A stretch of 64,000 nt of DNA from an uncultured Paracoccus sp. (GCF_947496875.1 NZ_CANMEH010000006.1:140680-204679); one strand, 5' to 3'. Positions 25,454-34,465 are shown, numbered from the stretch's first letter. The notes: generated by a model not told the origin, from the letters alone. Translations and numbers: made by a program.

Positions 25454-26673
25454 CCTGTCTGCCGCAGGGCGGCCTCGATTGCGTCGGCCGCCGCCGCCGC
25501 CCCGCCCGCCGCCGCGATCTCGGCCCGCGCCGGATCCAGGGCTGTGCGCCAGCCCGGCTCGCTCGTGACGGCAACCAGCGCATCGGCAAGCGCGGCGGGT
25601 GTGACCCGCCTGGCCGACAGGATGATGGCGCCGCCGATCCGCTGCAGCCGGGCCGCCATGCCGTTCTGGTCGTTCCCCAAGGGCAGGGCGATCATCGGCA
25701 CCCCGGCCTCGGCCGCGTCCAGTACCGTGTTCAACCCGGCGTGGGTAATGACCGCGGATGCGGCGCGGATCGTCGGCCGCTGGTCGAAAAAGCCGCGGAT
25801 GTCGATCCGTCCCGGCGCAAGCGCCTGCAACTCGCGGACCTGCGCGGGGGACAGCCCGTCGCAATGCGCCAGCGCCAGATTCATCCCCGTGCGGCTGGCG
25901 GCCTCGGCAATGATCCGGAACAGCCGCTGCCGTTCGCCGGCGATCGTCCCCAGCGAGGCAAAGACATAGGGTGCGCCATCGAACGGAACATCCGCGTCAT
26001 CGGCAGCCGGGCGGCGGATCGGTCCGACCAGCGGCCCGACCGGCTGCGGTCGGGGGAAATCCAGGCCGCCGACCAGCTGGGCGATGGAACCGCCGGGCGC
26101 CACCCAGTCGGACGGGCGGTCCCGAACCGGCAATCCGTGATCGCGACAGGACTGCACCAGCGCCCGGCGCTGCGCCGTCATCAGCGCGTCGGACACCCGC
26201 CAGGCGCCCCTGGCCCGCCGCTCGCCGTCCGGTCCCGGGCGCCAGTCCCAGCCCACATAGGGGGGCGGCACACCCGGGTCGCGCCGCAGCGGCAGCGACA
26301 TCGCCAGCGTGATCCGGGGGACGCCCGCGGCCTCGGCGGCCAGGCTGCCGCCGGGCTCCATCTCGTCTACGGCGACCAGATCGATGCCCGCCCTGCGCAG
26401 CGCGGCCGGTCCGCCCGCCCCGTGGGCCGCGGTCGCCGCGGCGGTTTCCCACATCAGGCGGACAAAACCGCGCAGACCGCTCTCGATGCGCGCCGCCGCG
26501 GCAGGACCGGGGAAGGGCGCAAAGGACGCGCCTTCCCGCCGGGCATGGGGCGCCAGTGCCGGCGGCCCCACGAACACCGTGTCGTGCCCTCGGCTACGCA
26601 ACACCTCGGCGAGCGCGCCATGCACCGCCGCATGGCTGCGATAGCCCGGCATCATGAATCCGATCCGCGCCAT
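25450..26673 (-). CDS. crtX: Zeaxanthin/xanthophyll glucosyltransferase
   Basis: GT1-family enzyme that glucosylates the 3-hydroxyls of zeaxanthin or astaxanthin using UDP-glucose. The 407-residue protein has the MGT-type N-terminus MARIGFMMPGYRSHAAVHGA and the C-terminal donor block ITHAGLNTVLDAAEAGVPMI (about 315-334) followed by ALPLGNDQNGMAARL, as in Pantoea CrtX. HAGLNT replaces the usual HGG, as is normal for this group. It starts 4 bp after the crtE stop and overlaps crtY. Its presence with crtW and crtZ predicts glycosylated keto-carotenoids. Confidence 0.9.
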   Translation of the reverse strand: MARIGFMMPGYRSHAAVHGALAEVLRSRGHDTVFVGPPALAPHARREGASFAPFPGPAAAARIESGLRGFVRLMWETAAATAAHGAGGPAALRRAGIDLVAVDEMEPGGSLAAEAAGVPRITLAMSLPLRRDPGVPPPYVGWDWRPGPDGERRARGAWRVSDALMTAQRRALVQSCRDHGLPVRDRPSDWVAPGGSIAQLVGGLDFPRPQPVGPLVGPIRRPAADDADVPFDGAPYVFASLGTIAGERQRLFRIIAEAASRTGMNLALAHCDGLSPAQVRELQALAPGRIDIRGFFDQRPTIRAASAVITHAGLNTVLDAAEAGVPMIALPLGNDQNGMAARLQRIGGAIILSARRVTPAALADALVAVTSEPGWRTALDPARAEIAAAGGAAAAADAIEAALRQTG

Positions 26674-26677
26674 CCAG

Positions 26678-27655
26678 CTAGGCCGGCGCCGCCCGTGGCT
26701 CGGCTGGCCACTCGGCGGCCATGTTCTCACTGCCCAAGCCGGGATTCAAACTGTGGGGCAGCACCTGGGCGATCAGCCGGTCGACATCGGTTCCGCTTAG
26801 CGTGCAGTCGGCAAGCGCCGCATCCAGTTCGCTGCGCAGATGATGATAGTGGCGGACGGCGCCGGCCACGCTGCGCACCGCCATCTGCCCGCGCCGGGCG
26901 TCGGGCCCGACGTCGCGGCCGACCGTCTTGCCGGTCTGAGCTTCGGTCGCAAGAACGTCCAGCAGGTCGTCGAAACACTGAAAGCAGCGGCCCAGCAGCT
27001 TGCCCGCATTCGCCAGGCGGTGGTGCAGTTCCGCCGACACACCGGCGATCCGGCCAACCATCGCGAATCCGCAGACGAACAGCGCGCCGGTCTTCAGGTC
27101 GTGCTCTGCCTCGATCCCCGCAGGCGACTTCTGCGAGTCGAGATCGCGCATCTGACCTTCGCACAGGCCGCGCAGTCCCGAGGTTTCGGCGAGGTCCCTG
27201 ATCAGGTCGACCCGCAGCGGCGCGGGGATCGGGGCGGCGTCGGCGATCACCCGGATCGCCTCGGTCAGCAGCCCGATCCCGCCCAGGATCGCCGCCGCCT
27301 CGCCATGCTGGACATGGAAGGCGGGCGTGCCGCGGCGCAGGGTCGCGTTGTCCATGCTGGGCAGATCGTCGATCAGCAGGGATGCGGTGTGGACCAGTTC
27401 GCAGGCGACCGCGGCTTCCAGCACCGCGTCAGGGTCGGCGGACAGGCAGTCGCCCGCCACCATCATCAGCGTGCCGCGAAAGCACTTGCCCTGCTGGCCG
27501 ACCGCATCGGCGAGCAGGACGGCGAGCTGCAGATCGGTGCCGCGCAACTGATCGCCAAGGTCGTGCAGCCGGCTCATCAGCCGGTCGCGAACCGGCGCGC
27601 CGGCATCCCCCGGACCGGCCGAGATATCCTTGTTGAATCCCATCTGCACCCGCAT
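26678..27655 (-). CDS. crtE: Geranylgeranyl diphosphate synthase
   Basis: Prenyl transferase that builds C20 GGPP for carotenoids. The 325-residue protein contains the first Asp-rich motif in LLIDDLPSMDN (about 95-105), VQHGEAAAILGGIGLLTEA, DLKTGALF, and the second motif FDDLLDV (about 230-236). The N-terminus is longer than in Paracoccus CrtE (about 293 residues). Three starts are possible: TTG 27712, ATG 27655 (GGGCAGG directly upstream) and ATG 27643; I chose 27655. It leads the crtE-crtX-crtY-crtI set, with a 102-bp gap to the upstream permease gene that should hold the promoter. Confidence 0.94.
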   Translation of the reverse strand: MRVQMGFNKDISAGPGDAGAPVRDRLMSRLHDLGDQLRGTDLQLAVLLADAVGQQGKCFRGTLMMVAGDCLSADPDAVLEAAVACELVHTASLLIDDLPSMDNATLRRGTPAFHVQHGEAAAILGGIGLLTEAIRVIADAAPIPAPLRVDLIRDLAETSGLRGLCEGQMRDLDSQKSPAGIEAEHDLKTGALFVCGFAMVGRIAGVSAELHHRLANAGKLLGRCFQCFDDLLDVLATEAQTGKTVGRDVGPDARRGQMAVRSVAGAVRHYHHLRSELDAALADCTLSGTDVDRLIAQVLPHSLNPGLGSENMAAEWPAEPRAAPA

Positions 27656-27695
27656 CCTGCCCGGTTCCGGGCCCCCGGGTTCAAAGTTGGGGCTT

Positions 27696-27714
27696 GTTTG
27701 CGCGAAATGCAAAC
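27696..27714. promoter_or_regulatory. GTTTGC-N7-GCAAAC inverted repeat upstream of crtE
   Basis: A perfect 6-bp inverted repeat separated by 7 bases lies 41 bp upstream of the crtE ATG at 27655, in the gap after the permease gene. Size and symmetry suit a dimeric helix-turn-helix regulator. It does not match the TGT-N12-ACA consensus of PpsR/CrtJ. The regulator is unknown. Confidence 0.35.
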
Positions 27715-27757
27715 GGAACTGGTGCCGCCCGGGTCTCCTCGACCAGCCATGGCGAGA

Positions 27758-29536
27758 TCACAGCGGAAAGACGATCAGCAGCAGGGGGACCGCCACGGCC
27801 AGGCTGATCACCTCCAGCGGCAGGCCCAGCTTCCAGTAATCGCCGAAGCGATAGCCGCCCGGTCCCATGATGATGGTGTTGTTCTGATGGCCGATAGGGG
27901 TCAGGAAGCTGCAGGACGCGGCGATGGCGATGCCCATGATGAAGGCGTCGGGGTTGTGGCCCATCTCGTCGGCAAGGCGACTGGCGACCGGCAGCCCGAT
28001 GATGACCGTTGCGGCATTGTTCACGATCCCCGACAGCACCATGGTCACGGCCATCAGCACCAGCAGCGCCACCCAGGCCGGCGCGCCCTGGCTGACGATC
28101 CCCAGCCCGGCGGCGATCTGCGCGGAAACGCCGGTGGTTTCCAGCGCCTCGCCCAGCGGGATCATCGCCCCCAGCAGCATGATGATGGGCCAGTCGACAT
28201 GATCGTAGAGTTCCTCGATCGTCAGGATGCCCAGCAGGACATACAGGATCACCACGACGCTCAGCGCCGTCGCCATCGCGGCAAGTCCCGCGGTGACCAG
28301 CGCGATCGCGGCCCCGAACAGCCCCATCGCGAGCCACAGCCGCTTTTCCCGGGTCACGGCCAGCCCGCCGCGTTCCAGCACCATCAGATCGGACGGGTCC
28401 ACCTCGTCCAACGCGTGTTCGGGCATCAGGATCAGCAGGACGTCGCCGTTGCGGATCCGCTTGGCGCCCAGCTTTTCGCGCAGGGTCAGGCCCTGACGCT
28501 GGATGCCCAGCAGCGTGCCCTGGATCCGGCCCTGGCCGATCACCCGTTCGGCCCGGCGGCCCAGGATGCGCGAGGTCTGGGGCACGACCGCCTCGACCAG
28601 CAGGCGGCCGGGGCCGTCGGGCACGATCTCACCTTCGTCGCCGGTCGGAAAGGCAAGGCCCAGAGCCGATCGGAACTCTTCCAGCCCGGCGGGTTCGGCT
28701 TCGATGATCAGCCGGTCGCCTGCCTCCATCACCAGCATCGGGGCGGTCCGGTAGTGGCGTGTGCCGCCACGCTCGACGGCCAGGATGACGACCTCTGCCT
28801 CGACCGCGGCCTCGGTCACCTTGCCGAGGGTCAGGCCGATCGTCGTGGATCCCTTCGGCACCACCAATGCCGCGACGTAATCGCCAAGCTTTTCGCGAAT
28901 ACCGACCAGGTGCCCGCGGTCCTGCGCGCTTCCCCGCATTAGCCGCCAGCCGACCAGGGTGATGAACGCCACGCCGGCCACGGCCACCGCGCCGCCCACC
29001 GGCAGGAAATCGAACATCTGGTAGCCCTCGCCCAGCTCATCTTGCCGGAACGCCGAGGCGAGCAGGTTGGGCGGCGTGCCGATCAGGGTCAGCAGGCCGC
29101 CCAGCACGGTGGCAAAGGCCAGCGGCATCAGGGTCAACGACGGGCTGCGGCGCGCCTTCTTGGCCGCCTGCAGGTCGATCGGCATCAGGATGGCCAGCGC
29201 CGCCACGTTGTTCATGAAACCCGACATCGCGGCCCCGACCGTGGCGAGCACCCCGATATGGGTCGAGATGGGGCGATCGCGGTTGGCCAGCTTCCTGGTC
29301 AGCAATGCGACGACACCGGCCCGCTGCAGGCCGGCCGTGGTGATCAGGATCAGCGCCACGATCACGGTCGCGGGGTTGCTGAATCCGGTGAAGGCCTGAT
29401 CGGCCGGCACCAGCCCCGCCGTGACGGCAGCGATCAGCCCGGCAAAGGCCACGAGGTCGTAGCGCCAGCGATCCCACAGCATCAGCGCGATGACCCCGGT
29501 CAGTATGGCACAGATCATGATCTGGTCGGGCGTCAT
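27758..29536 (-). CDS. SLC13-type (DASS/CitM-like) transporter with two RCK_C domains
   Basis: A 592-residue inner-membrane permease. About six helices (residues 1-200) are followed by two soluble TrkA-C/RCK_C domains (about 205-290 and 300-385) and a second block of helices to the end. GFSNPATVIVALILI, the NNVAA and TPPNLLASA motifs, the SGIVNNAATVII repeat and the FLTPIGHQNNTIIMGPGGY block are typical of SLC13 transporters with an Na+/substrate site. Relatives carry sulphate, dicarboxylates or unknown anions. ATG at 29536 follows GGGGGACC. It is on the same strand as crtE and 102 bp upstream, but a direct carotenoid role is unlikely. Confidence 0.9.
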   Translation of the reverse strand: MTPDQIMICAILTGVIALMLWDRWRYDLVAFAGLIAAVTAGLVPADQAFTGFSNPATVIVALILITTAGLQRAGVVALLTRKLANRDRPISTHIGVLATVGAAMSGFMNNVAALAILMPIDLQAAKKARRSPSLTLMPLAFATVLGGLLTLIGTPPNLLASAFRQDELGEGYQMFDFLPVGGAVAVAGVAFITLVGWRLMRGSAQDRGHLVGIREKLGDYVAALVVPKGSTTIGLTLGKVTEAAVEAEVVILAVERGGTRHYRTAPMLVMEAGDRLIIEAEPAGLEEFRSALGLAFPTGDEGEIVPDGPGRLLVEAVVPQTSRILGRRAERVIGQGRIQGTLLGIQRQGLTLREKLGAKRIRNGDVLLILMPEHALDEVDPSDLMVLERGGLAVTREKRLWLAMGLFGAAIALVTAGLAAMATALSVVVILYVLLGILTIEELYDHVDWPIIMLLGAMIPLGEALETTGVSAQIAAGLGIVSQGAPAWVALLVLMAVTMVLSGIVNNAATVIIGLPVASRLADEMGHNPDAFIMGIAIAASCSFLTPIGHQNNTIIMGPGGYRFGDYWKLGLPLEVISLAVAVPLLLIVFPL

Positions 29537-29806
29537 CGAGCAGGTCCCCCGTGGCCGGTCCCGCAGCAATGCCGTCCGGTTCCGGCGCTGTCCACCGGTG
29601 CGGTGCGGTCCCGCGGTTGTCCCGGCGCGCTGCGGTCAGCACAAACCGTCAAAGAATCGATGGCGTGTCCCGGCGGGATCAGCTAGCAGCCAGCGGTCTT
29701 TTCCCGGCTTGCGCGTGCGGATCGGCACATCCGGCCGGCGGCCGCCAAGCCGCGTCGAGCGAACGGATGCACCGCGGCCAATCCGGCCCAGAGAGTGGAA
29801 GTCATC

Positions 29807-32800
29807 ATGGCCAGACCGACCGACCCGACTGCAGCCCCGCGTCTCGGACATGCCGAAACCGCCGTCGCGATTGCGGAATGTCTGACCGAAGGCGACGTGA
29901 TCTATGCCGCGGACAGCGAAACGGACGCCATTGCCGTTGCTCGCGCCCTGCGGGTTGCGGATCCACGCATCGAAGTTGTGCTGATCCCGGACAGTGACGC
30001 GCTGCTCAGCCAGGACGCCCCGGCCTCGCCGGCCAATATCGGCGCGCGCAACGCGGCGCTGGTTCGGCTGCGGCAGCTGTCCGCCACCCCCGATCGGAGT
30101 CCGGTTGCCTTGATCACCACGGGCGACGCGCTGGCCTACGCCTACCCCGCGCTGGCGGACATCGCGCCCGACCTGCTGACCATCCGCACCGGGGATGCGG
30201 CCGAGGCCGCGGCCCTGGTCGAGACCCTCGCGGAACTGGGCTATATCGACGACAACCGAGTCGACGAGCCCGGCGAGGTGGCGCTGCACGGCCGGGTCCT
30301 GGACGTGTTTCCCGGCCAGTCGGACAAGCCGGTTCGGATCGAGATCGAGCAGCGCCGCGTCGTCGAGATCCGGACCTATGATCTGGTCGACCAGCGTACC
30401 TTCGACGAGATCGACAGCGTGTCCATTGCCCCTCTCGTCGAGTTGCCGCTCGGCGATCATCGCGACAGCCTGCTGGACTACCTGCCGCAGGCGCGCCTGG
30501 CGCTGACCCCAACAGCGGACCGGCAACGGCGCCGCATGCTGACCCTGGGCACCGAGATCCTGGGCGAGGCCGCGGTGGTCCGGCGCCTGCTGCCCGACGC
30601 GGACTGGCAGCCGCGGGTGGCGGATCGTGTCGTGATCGCGCTGGAACGGGCCGGTGATCCGCCCCCGCGTTTTGTCGAAAGCAAGGGACCGGTGCGTGCC
30701 TTTGGCCGCGCGGCGAAGGCGGCAATCGCGGCGGGCGACCGGCTGGTCCTGCTGGGCAGCGGCCGCGACCTGCGGTTCCTCGCCCGCCGGGCCGCCCCGG
30801 TGCTGGGCCGCGAGGTGACGCCGGTGCAATCCTGGGCCGAGGTCACGGGCGCCGCGCCTGGCAGCCTTCTGTCGCTGCCGATCCCGTGCGAGCGCGGGTT
30901 TCGCCGCGACGGCGTTCTGGCCGTGTCCGCCGCCGACCTGCTGGGCAGCCGCGCCGAGCGGGAAGACGCGGTCGGCACCGGTCTGCCGACGATGCCGGAC
31001 GCGGTGGCGATCGCCACCGGCGACGTGGTCGTGCACGAAGATCACGGCATCGGCGTCGTCGCCGGGATCGAGCCGCTGCCCGACATGGGCGACGGGAACG
31101 AGCCGGACGATGCGATCCGGCTGACCTATGCCGCCGACGGGGTGCGGCTGGTTCCCGTGTCGCAGGCGTATCAGATCTGGCGCTATGGGGCGGAACCGGA
31201 CGCCGTCACGCTGGACCGGCTGGACGGGTCCGGCTGGCGCAAGCGGCGCCTGGAAATCGAGGCGGCGGTGGCCGAGACCGCCCGCGAACTGACCAGGCTG
31301 GCCGAGGCCCGCAAGGACCGGCGCGCCCCGGTGCTCGACCCCGACGCATCGGCCTATGAACGCTTTGCCGCCGGGTTTCCCTATGCCGAAACGCCGGATC
31401 AGTCCCGCGCGATCGAGGCGGTGCGCGACGACATGGCATCAGGGCGGCCAATGGATCGGCTGATCGTCGGCGATGTGGGCTTTGGCAAGACCGAGGTGGC
31501 GCTGCGTGCCGCCGCCATCGCGGTGCTGGAGGGCAAGCAGGTGGCTGTGGCCGCGCCCACGACCGTTCTCGCCCGCCAGCATGTCGAGGAATTCACCCGC
31601 CGCTTCGAGAATCTGGGCATCAGGGTCTGCGGCCTGACGCGCCTGACCGGCAGTGCCGAGCGCAAGGCGGCCCTGGCCGGGCTGGCCGACGGCTCGATCC
31701 AGATCGCCGTGGGCACCGGGGCGGTGGCCGGCAAGGGGGTCGCCTACAAGGATCTGGCCCTGGTGGTCATCGACGAGGAGCAGCGTTTCGGCACCGCCGA
31801 CAAGCAGAAGCTGCGCGACCTGTCGTCGGGTCATGTCCTGACCCTGACCGCCACCCCCATTCCGCGGACGCTGCAGACCGCCCTGATCGGATTGCAGCAG
31901 CTGTCGGTCATCGCGACCCCGCCGGCCCGGCGGCAACCGATCCGCACCAGCGCGGCCACCTTCGACCCCGAGACGCTGCGGGCGGCCCTGCTGCGCGAAC
32001 GGGCCCGACGCGGCCAGAGCTTCGTGGTGGTGCCGAGGATCGGCGACATGGCCGGCGTGGCCGCGCAGCTGAGCCGGCTGGTTCCGGACCTGGAGGTGCT
32101 GCAGGCGCATGGCAAGCTGCCGGCCGCGGACATCGACGAGGCCATGATCCGCTTTGCGCGCGGCGAGGGCGATGTGCTGCTGGCCACCAACATCATCGAG
32201 GCGGGGCTGGACGTGCCGCGCGCCAACACGATGATCGTGTACAGGGCGGACCGCTTTGGCCTGGCGCAGCTGCATCAGTTGCGCGGCCGGGTCGGCCGGG
32301 GCAACCGGCGCGGCGCCATGCTGATGTTCACCGACGAAGGCGCGGCGATCGCACCCCGGACATTGCGGCGGCTGCAGACGCTCGAGGCGCTGAACCGCCT
32401 CGGCGCAGGGTTCGAGATCAGCGCCCGCGATCTGGATCTGCGCGGCGCGGGCGACATCCTGGGCGACATCCAGGCCGGGCACGTCAAGCTGATCGGCGTC
32501 GATCTGTACCAGCAGTTGCTGGCCAACGCGCTGGATGAACTGCGGGGTCAGTCGGTTGCGCGCTGGGTTCCCGAACTGCAACTGGGCGTTCAGGGCCGGC
32601 TGCCGCCGGAATGGATCGCGGACGAGGACACAAGGCTGGGTCTGTACATCCGCCTGGCCCGTGTCGATGACCGCGACGCGGTCGATGTGATCGAGACCGA
32701 GCTCGAGGATCGGTTCGGCGACCTGCCCGAACCGGCCCGGCGCCTGCTGGCGATCACCCGGCTCCGGTCGGACGCGCGGACCGCCGGTGTGGCAAGGGTG

Positions 32801-32998
32801 GTGGGCGGGCCGAACGGCATCGCCTTCTATCCCTGGCCGGGCACGAAACTGGACGGGGCCGGGCTGGGCCTGCAGGACAAGGACGACTGCCTGGTGCTGG
32901 CCGAGGCGATCGAGGATCCCGAGCAGCGGCTGAAACGGGCGGCGGACCTGGTTTTGGCCTTGGCCGAGGCTAATGCCGCGCTGCCCGAGGCCGCGTGA
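29807..32998 (+). CDS. Mfd-like DEAD/DEAH helicase (divergent transcription-repair coupling factor paralogue)
   Basis: A 1063-residue protein with the layout of Mfd: N-terminal UvrB-like region, the CarD-like RNA polymerase-interaction segment VVHEDHGIGVVAGIE (about 410-425), RecG/Mfd-type translocase motifs GDVGFGKTEVA (Walker A, about 555), DEEQRFG (Walker B, about 653) and TATPIPRTL (motif III), the TRG motif region in SARDLDLRGAGDILGD, and a C-terminal TRCF domain. It departs from canonical Mfd at several conserved points: GTGAVAGKG for GTHALL, IIEAGLDVP for ESGLDIP, and SARDLD for ASHDLD. It is also about 90 residues shorter. It is therefore probably a second, specialised copy, with the housekeeping mfd elsewhere. 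Confidence 0.8.
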   Translation: MARPTDPTAAPRLGHAETAVAIAECLTEGDVIYAADSETDAIAVARALRVADPRIEVVLIPDSDALLSQDAPASPANIGARNAALVRLRQLSATPDRSPVALITTGDALAYAYPALADIAPDLLTIRTGDAAEAAALVETLAELGYIDDNRVDEPGEVALHGRVLDVFPGQSDKPVRIEIEQRRVVEIRTYDLVDQRTFDEIDSVSIAPLVELPLGDHRDSLLDYLPQARLALTPTADRQRRRMLTLGTEILGEAAVVRRLLPDADWQPRVADRVVIALERAGDPPPRFVESKGPVRAFGRAAKAAIAAGDRLVLLGSGRDLRFLARRAAPVLGREVTPVQSWAEVTGAAPGSLLSLPIPCERGFRRDGVLAVSAADLLGSRAEREDAVGTGLPTMPDAVAIATGDVVVHEDHGIGVVAGIEPLPDMGDGNEPDDAIRLTYAADGVRLVPVSQAYQIWRYGAEPDAVTLDRLDGSGWRKRRLEIEAAVAETARELTRLAEARKDRRAPVLDPDASAYERFAAGFPYAETPDQSRAIEAVRDDMASGRPMDRLIVGDVGFGKTEVALRAAAIAVLEGKQVAVAAPTTVLARQHVEEFTRRFENLGIRVCGLTRLTGSAERKAALAGLADGSIQIAVGTGAVAGKGVAYKDLALVVIDEEQRFGTADKQKLRDLSSGHVLTLTATPIPRTLQTALIGLQQLSVIATPPARRQPIRTSAATFDPETLRAALLRERARRGQSFVVVPRIGDMAGVAAQLSRLVPDLEVLQAHGKLPAADIDEAMIRFARGEGDVLLATNIIEAGLDVPRANTMIVYRADRFGLAQLHQLRGRVGRGNRRGAMLMFTDEGAAIAPRTLRRLQTLEALNRLGAGFEISARDLDLRGAGDILGDIQAGHVKLIGVDLYQQLLANALDELRGQSVARWVPELQLGVQGRLPPEWIADEDTRLGLYIRLARVDDRDAVDVIETELEDRFGDLPEPARRLLAITRLRSDARTAGVARVVGGPNGIAFYPWPGTKLDGAGLGLQDKDDCLVLAEAIEDPEQRLKRAADLVLALAEANAALPEAA

Positions 32999-33030
32999 GC
33001 CGCGTATAGCGCAGTCGGAAAGAGAGCGAG

Positions 33031-33843
33031 ATGACCGGAATTTCCATCGGTCCGCTGGCCTTCGATCCGGCGCGGTTCGGCGCCGTACTGGCGATCCTGC
33101 TTTATGTCAGCGTGGCGGAACTGGTGTCCTGGGTGCAGCGCCGGCGCGGCCGGCCCGACACCGGCCTGTACTGGTCCACCCTGACGCTGATCGGCTGGGT
33201 CGTGGGCGCACGGATCGGTTTCGTCGCGGCCAACGCCGCGGTCTTTGCCGATCATCCGCTGGACGCGATCAAGCTGTGGCAGGGCGGCTTTGCGCCGGCC
33301 GCGGGCTGGATCGCCGGGGGGCTGGTCCTGCTCGTCGCGCTGCTGGGCGGGCAGCCCGGCGCATTGCGCACGACCCTGCCGGCCGCGGCCGTCGCCGCGC
33401 TGACGCTGCTGCTGACCGCGGCGTCGTTCCCGCCCCCGGACATCCGCCTGCCGGCGCTGTCGCTGCAGACGCTGGACGGCCGGGCGGCGCAGCTGGCCGG
33501 GCAGGGGCGACCGGTCGTCCTGAACCTGTGGGCGACCTGGTGCCCGCCCTGCCGTCGCGAGATGCCGATGATGATGGAGCTTGCGGCATCGACGCCGGAC
33601 GTGCGGTTCGTCTTTGCCAATCAGGGCGAATCCACGGCGCAGATCCGCAGCTTCCTGGCTGACGAAGGCCTGCCCGCCGACGACGTCCTGCGGGACAACC
33701 AGCAGCAGCTGACGGCGGAGCTGGGCGTCGCGGGCATGCCCAGCACGCTCGTGTTCGATGCCGACGGCGACCTGGTCGCCGCCCGGACCGGCGAGCTGTC
33801 GCGGGCAGCGCTCGTTGGTCTGGTCGATTCAGCGCGTCAGTGA
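33031..33843 (+). CDS. Lgt-like membrane domain fused to a TlpA-type thioredoxin
   Basis: A 270-residue fusion. The N-terminal ~130 residues have about four membrane helices and resemble part of prolipoprotein diacylglyceryl transferase (LIGWVVGARIGFVAAN, GGFAPAAGWIAGG). The C-terminal ~140 residues form a TlpA/ResA thioredoxin domain with redox motif WATWCPPCRREMP (about 168-180) and the cis-proline loop GVAGMPSTLV. It should reduce disulphides on the periplasmic side, perhaps in cytochrome c or copper-protein maturation. The N-terminal unit lacks the full-length Lgt fold, so it is likely only a membrane anchor or redox relay. It follows the Mfd-like gene by 32 bp and may share its transcript. 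Confidence 0.85.
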   Translation: MTGISIGPLAFDPARFGAVLAILLYVSVAELVSWVQRRRGRPDTGLYWSTLTLIGWVVGARIGFVAANAAVFADHPLDAIKLWQGGFAPAAGWIAGGLVLLVALLGGQPGALRTTLPAAAVAALTLLLTAASFPPPDIRLPALSLQTLDGRAAQLAGQGRPVVLNLWATWCPPCRREMPMMMELAASTPDVRFVFANQGESTAQIRSFLADEGLPADDVLRDNQQQLTAELGVAGMPSTLVFDADGDLVAARTGELSRAALVGLVDSARQ

Positions 33844-33867
33844 TCGAACGCCCCCCGGTGAGGCCGG

Positions 33868-34425
33868 TCAGGCGGGCACGGCGGGCGCCGGGTTGCGGGC
33901 CAGTTCGGCCGCCACATCGTCGTCGAGCGGCGTGTCGAAACTGTTCACGATGAAGCCCAGCACGTTGTAGAATCCCACCGTCGCCATGACGTCCAGTACC
34001 GCCTGCGGGCCCAGCCGGTCGTGAACGGCCGCGATGGTTTCCGGCGCCATCCGCCGCCGGGCGAACAGCTCGTCGACGGCCCCGGCGAGCAGCGCGTCAT
34101 CGCCCTGCATCCGGTCGATCGGCCCGCGCTGGGCCGCGATGCGGTCGTCCGACAGACCGGCCTTGCGGCCCCGGACGACGTGGTGGGCCCACTCGTACTC
34201 GGCACCCAGATGGTGCCCGGTTCGCAGGATGACGATCTCCGACTGCTCGGGCGTCAGGACGCTGGACTGCACGACATGGCCGCGCAGCGGCGCCCATGCC
34301 GCCAACAGGTCAGGGTGATGCGCCATCGTCCGATAGACGTTCAGGCGCCCGGCGAAACCGTCGCGCAGATCGGCCGCCGCCTCGGGCCAGTCGTCGTCGC
34401 CCAAGGGTTGGAATCGGTTCGGCAT
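33868..34425 (-). CDS. Carboxymuconolactone decarboxylase/AhpD-like protein
   Basis: A 185-residue alpha-helical protein of the CMD superfamily. The core helix-turn-helix carries SEIVILRTGHHLGAEYEWAH (about 76-95), with the conserved Glu, Arg and His residues. It lacks the C-x-x-C pair of AhpD peroxidase-reductases, so a peroxidase role is doubtful, and it is closer to gamma-carboxymuconolactone decarboxylase-like proteins. ATG at 34425 follows an AAAGGA ribosome-binding site. It is divergent from the aminotransferase gene 40 bp away and could share regulation with it. Substrate unknown. Confidence 0.85.
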   Translation of the reverse strand: MPNRFQPLGDDDWPEAAADLRDGFAGRLNVYRTMAHHPDLLAAWAPLRGHVVQSSVLTPEQSEIVILRTGHHLGAEYEWAHHVVRGRKAGLSDDRIAAQRGPIDRMQGDDALLAGAVDELFARRRMAPETIAAVHDRLGPQAVLDVMATVGFYNVLGFIVNSFDTPLDDDVAAELARNPAPAVPA

Positions 34426-34465
34426 CGTCGCATCCTTTCGGCATCGTTTCAGAAGGTCCATGTGC

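Noticed and set aside
18981..27655. Recently transferred carotenoid island
   Set aside because: Codon and base usage look the same as in neighbours, and there is no integrase, tRNA, IS or direct repeats at the edges.
26840..28942. Plus-strand frame spanning crtE and the SLC13 permease
   Set aside because: It lies antisense to two well-supported genes and is Gln/Arg/His-rich with no recognisable domain.
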